Source of the DNA: Lentimicrobiaceae bacterium | GTDB lineage: Bacteria; Bacteroidota; Bacteroidia; Bacteroidales; UBA4417 | Direction of reading: 5' to 3' | DNA: 34,646 nucleotides | NCBI GenBank assembly: GCA_028697555.1 | Contig: JAQVEX010000027.1 | Span: 1-34,646, forward strand | In this document: piece after piece, positions 33,054 to 34,646 of the stretch | How positions within the stretch are numbered: position 1 is the stretch's first letter | How the letters are laid out: each line of letters opens with the position of its first letter | The notes under the pieces: generated by a model | What the model was told of the DNA's origin: nothing | The model's database searches: none | The model's input: only the letters and a program-made list of their open reading frames with translations | Program-made: the position numbers and the translations under genes

Positions 33054-33124
33054 TGAATGCTTGTCCCGAGAATTCGGGAGTGATGAGTGATTGGTGATTG
33101 GTGGTGAGTGGTCGGTGATGAGTG

Positions 33125-33195
33125 CGACATTTTCGGTCATTGAGTGCCGATATTGAGCGAAGCGAGATATCGGTGTATCGAAATGCCGAAAATGG
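33125..33195 (+). repeat. 71-bp palindromic element, copy B
   Basis: It is identical over all 71 bp to 25639-25709 and in the same orientation, 7.5 kb away. The complementary outer and inner arms are as in copy A. Confidence 0.85.
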
Positions 33196-33222
33196 AGAAT
33201 AGTTTCGAGTTCTGAGTTTTTC

Positions 33223-33256
33223 TCAATAGCCGTGTCTTTAAAGGCACGGCTATTGA
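33223..33256 (+). repeat. 34-bp palindrome
   Basis: TCAATAGCCGTGTCTTT and AAAGGCACGGCTATTGA are complementary over all 17 positions, with one G-U wobble. It lies between the genes at 33053 and 33453, which are convergent. It could act as a bidirectional terminator, although no long T run follows. Confidence 0.7.
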
Positions 33257-33281
33257 AGCGAAATGCCGAAAATAGAGAAGA

Positions 33282-33356
33282 CCCGCTCGCTTTGCAAAAG
33301 CGAGCGAGCGTTGATAAAAACAATCAGCTGGCGCGCTTTTGTAAAGCGTGTCAGCA
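33282..33356 (+). repeat. Paired-palindrome element, copy C
   Basis: The CGCTCGCTTT-GCA-AAAGCGAGCG hairpin is followed, after an A-rich spacer, by a GCTGGCGCGCTTT-TGT-AAAGCGTGTCAGC hairpin. The right arm is the same as in the lone hairpin at 22046-22076. Confidence 0.8.
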
Positions 33357-33452
33357 TACTCGAAACTCGTAACTCCTAACTCCTAACTCAGAACTAACAC
33401 GCAACCCGCAACCCGCAACCCGCAACCCGTAACCCGTAACCCGTAACCCGAA

Positions 33453-33851
33453 TCAGAACGGTTTTTTATACGGATTAAATATCATTGATTCTCTATGAAT
33501 GTTAAAATTATTTACAACATGCATAAGAGCTTGTAGGTCGTTTTCTCTAAGGTAGTTGATAGCTTGTGGTTTTTTGTTGCACGCTTCGGCAAGTATGGCA
33601 TATATCTTATAATCGTGGCGGACTAACCAAAGCAATGCATCTACATTGTTATCTGCGGCTCTGTCGAAAGCTCCTAAATGCGGGTAACCGTTAGCCATAA
33701 GCCATTCAAAACCTTCATTATTGCCGCGCATACAAATACTTAGAGCAGCCAATTCGGGATAGCCGTTTTTGGTAAGCCACTCCAATATATCTTTGTTGCC
33801 TGTGAGTGTTTCGGCAAATGCTATTACGATTTTCGGTTCGTATTCTAACAA
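33453..33851 (-). CDS. Small helical protein with 25-residue repeats, function unknown
   Basis: This 132-residue protein appears to start with TTG at 33851; no ATG is available near by. Three exact 25-residue units begin with W-L: WLTKNGYPELAAL, WLMANGYPHLGAF and WLVRHDYKIYAIL, followed by a degenerate fourth unit, YLRENDLQALMHV. The units look like helix pairs of an ankyrin- or Sel1-like solenoid, but I recognise no named family. There is no signal peptide. It starts 17 bp after the stop of the kinase gene on the same strand, so the two are likely an operon. Similar small proteins beside ThiD-type genes exist in Bacteroidota to my recollection. Confidence 0.7.
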   Translation of the reverse strand: MLEYEPKIVIAFAETLTGNKDILEWLTKNGYPELAALSICMRGNNEGFEWLMANGYPHLGAFDRAADNNVDALLWLVRHDYKIYAILAEACNKKPQAINYLRENDLQALMHVVNNFNIHRESMIFNPYKKPF

Positions 33852-33868
33852 GTATTATAGTTTTTTAT

Positions 33869-34646
33869 TTAACTTCTAAAACTTTGATGATGTACAGTTC
33901 CAACAAATTGGTTAAGAGCAAACGATTCTTTCAAAGCTTTTGTCATACAAGCTTTTGTTGTTTTAAGAGCTTCTGGCACGGTGCTGCCTTTTGTAAGTTC
34001 GGCAGTTATAGAAGCCGCAAACGTGCAACCGGCACCGTGGTTGTAATGAGTCATTACTTTTTCCGACTCGAAAACAACAAAATCTTTGCCGTCGTACAGA
34101 GTATCAATAGCAAGTGTTGGGTGAAAATCTTTGCCGCCTTTAACTATAACGTTTTTACAGCCGAAAGAGTGTATTTTCTTGGCAGCAATTTCCATATCTT
34201 CAATTGTTTTAATCGGCTCAACATTTGCTAATTGAGCTGCTTCAAAAAGATTGGGAGTAACTACTGTTGCATGCGGTAGCAAGTATTTTTGCATTGCTAT
34301 TGTATTTTCCGGAAACAAAGCTTCGGTTGTGCCTTTGCAAACCATTACCGGGTCAATGACTATAATAGGAGTTTTAATATCGGCTAAGGTTTTGCCAACT
34401 AACTCAATAATTTCAACGGTAGGCAGCATACCTGTTTTTAGTCCGTCTATTCCAACTCCGTAGAGAGCAGTCTTAATTTGCTCTTTAATAATGTTTATAT
34501 CTATTGGAAAAACCTTGTGATCCCAATTTTGCGGATCCATAGCAACAACAACGGTAATAACAGACATACCGTAAACGTTTCTTTCTTCAAAGGTTTTTAA
34601 ATCGGCTTGTAATCCTGCACCACTACTGGTATCCGATCCTGCAATT
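33869..34646 (-). CDS. ThiD/PdxK-family kinase, 5' end outside the window
   Basis: The frame is open to the right edge: beyond the internal ATG at 34567 it continues with IAGSDTSSGAGLQADLKTFE, the true N-terminal signature of this ribokinase-like family, so the start codon lies outside. Other family segments are GLKTGMLP, VIDPVMVCKG, VVTPNLFEA, VIVKGG and the anion-hole motif NHGAGCTFAASI with the catalytic region GAGC. The end, KESFALNQFVGTVHH, resembles the dual-function pyridoxine/HMP kinases of Gram-positive bacteria. It would phosphorylate either hydroxymethylpyrimidine (thiamine pathway) or pyridoxal; the sequence alone does not decide between them. Confidence 0.88.
   Translation of the reverse strand, partial: IAGSDTSSGAGLQADLKTFEERNVYGMSVITVVVAMDPQNWDHKVFPIDINIIKEQIKTALYGVGIDGLKTGMLPTVEIIELVGKTLADIKTPIIVIDPVMVCKGTTEALFPENTIAMQKYLLPHATVVTPNLFEAAQLANVEPIKTIEDMEIAAKKIHSFGCKNVIVKGGKDFHPTLAIDTLYDGKDFVVFESEKVMTHYNHGAGCTFAASITAELTKGSTVPEALKTTKACMTKALKESFALNQFVGTVHHQSFRS

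Larger units (their letters stand above)
33054..33452 (+). repeat. Heptamer-repeat interval R7
   Basis: This 399-bp convergent gap has no gene. It holds a TCCCGA-GAAT-TCGGGA box (33064-33079), GTGATGA and GTGGTGA words, the second identical 71-bp element (33125-33195), GTTCTGA words, a 34-bp palindrome (33223-33256), a partial repeat of the element end (GAAATGCCGAAAAT, about 33260), the paired-palindrome element (33282-33356), then ACTCCTA, CCGCAAC and CCGTAAC words up to 33450, which abut the stop codon of the minus-strand gene. Confidence 0.88.

Noticed and set aside
32985-33323. 112-codon minus-strand reading frame
   Set aside because: It covers the R7 repeats and the antisense of the CTERM-like gene; its composition reflects the repeats.

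Overview
The window looks like chromosomal DNA of a member of the Bacteroidota, probably an anaerobic Bacteroidales-like lineage. The reasons are AT-rich DNA, promoters with the Bacteroidota -7 box TAnnTTTG, no obvious Shine-Dalgarno sequences, many secreted proteins with type IX secretion (T9SS) type A C-terminal sorting domains, and core genes in arrangements typical of the phylum. No transposase, integrase, phage gene, tRNA, rRNA or CRISPR array was seen.

Layout. 1-1240 (minus): the start of a secreted protein cut by the window edge, then an OmpA-type lipoprotein. 1387-5158 (plus): a promoter and structured leader, an Elp3-like radical SAM protein overlapping a putative GME-fold protein, then dnaG primase. 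5312-15680 (plus): six tandem paralogues of about 551 residues, all arylsulfotransferase-like beta-propellers with T9SS sorting domains, most separated by a conserved spacer of about 94 bp. 16030-17822 (minus): holA and a short AMP nucleosidase, divergent from a stand-alone HsdR-N-like nuclease domain gene. 18514-19503 (plus): an OprP/O-type porin. 19500-21747 (minus): an acpP-fabF-rnc operon. 22230-25587 (plus): a PgpH-type 7TM-HD phosphodiesterase and a PagL-like outer-membrane deacylase. 25921-33053 (plus): a GIN-domain (DUF2807) lipoprotein, a 1682-residue T9SS protein with repeated domains, and a 77-residue protein with a CTERM-like tail. 33453-34646 (minus): a small 25-residue-repeat protein and a ThiD/PdxK-family kinase cut by the window edge.

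The most unusual content lies between genes. Seven intergenic intervals (near 15.7, 18.4, 21.9, 25.6, 26.7-27.4, 32.7 and 33.1 kb) are built from degenerate tandem heptanucleotides of several word families (GTGATGR, GTTCTGA, ACTCGTA, CCGYAAC, CCAAYAG, TTGCTCA and others). Inside them sit palindromic elements, including a 71-bp element with two identical copies, a paired-hairpin element, and a TCCCGA...TCGGGA box. The order and polarity of the words are the same in all of them, whatever the direction of the flanking genes. In at least two genes the array runs into the coding sequence and supplies the stop codon and C-terminal residues. The arrays resemble in kind the heptanucleotide STRR repeats described from filamentous cyanobacteria.

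The second unusual region is the sulfotransferase-like array. Copies 2 and 6 are sister copies, as are copies 3-5, and this suggests duplication of whole blocks. All six have histidine at the position I infer to correspond to the catalytic arginine of E. coli AssT. A third candidate is the 90-nt leader before the radical SAM gene, which can form a pseudoknot sharing bases with a terminator-like hairpin directly before the start codon. All functional statements come from reading the sequence and from recalled family knowledge; no search was run.
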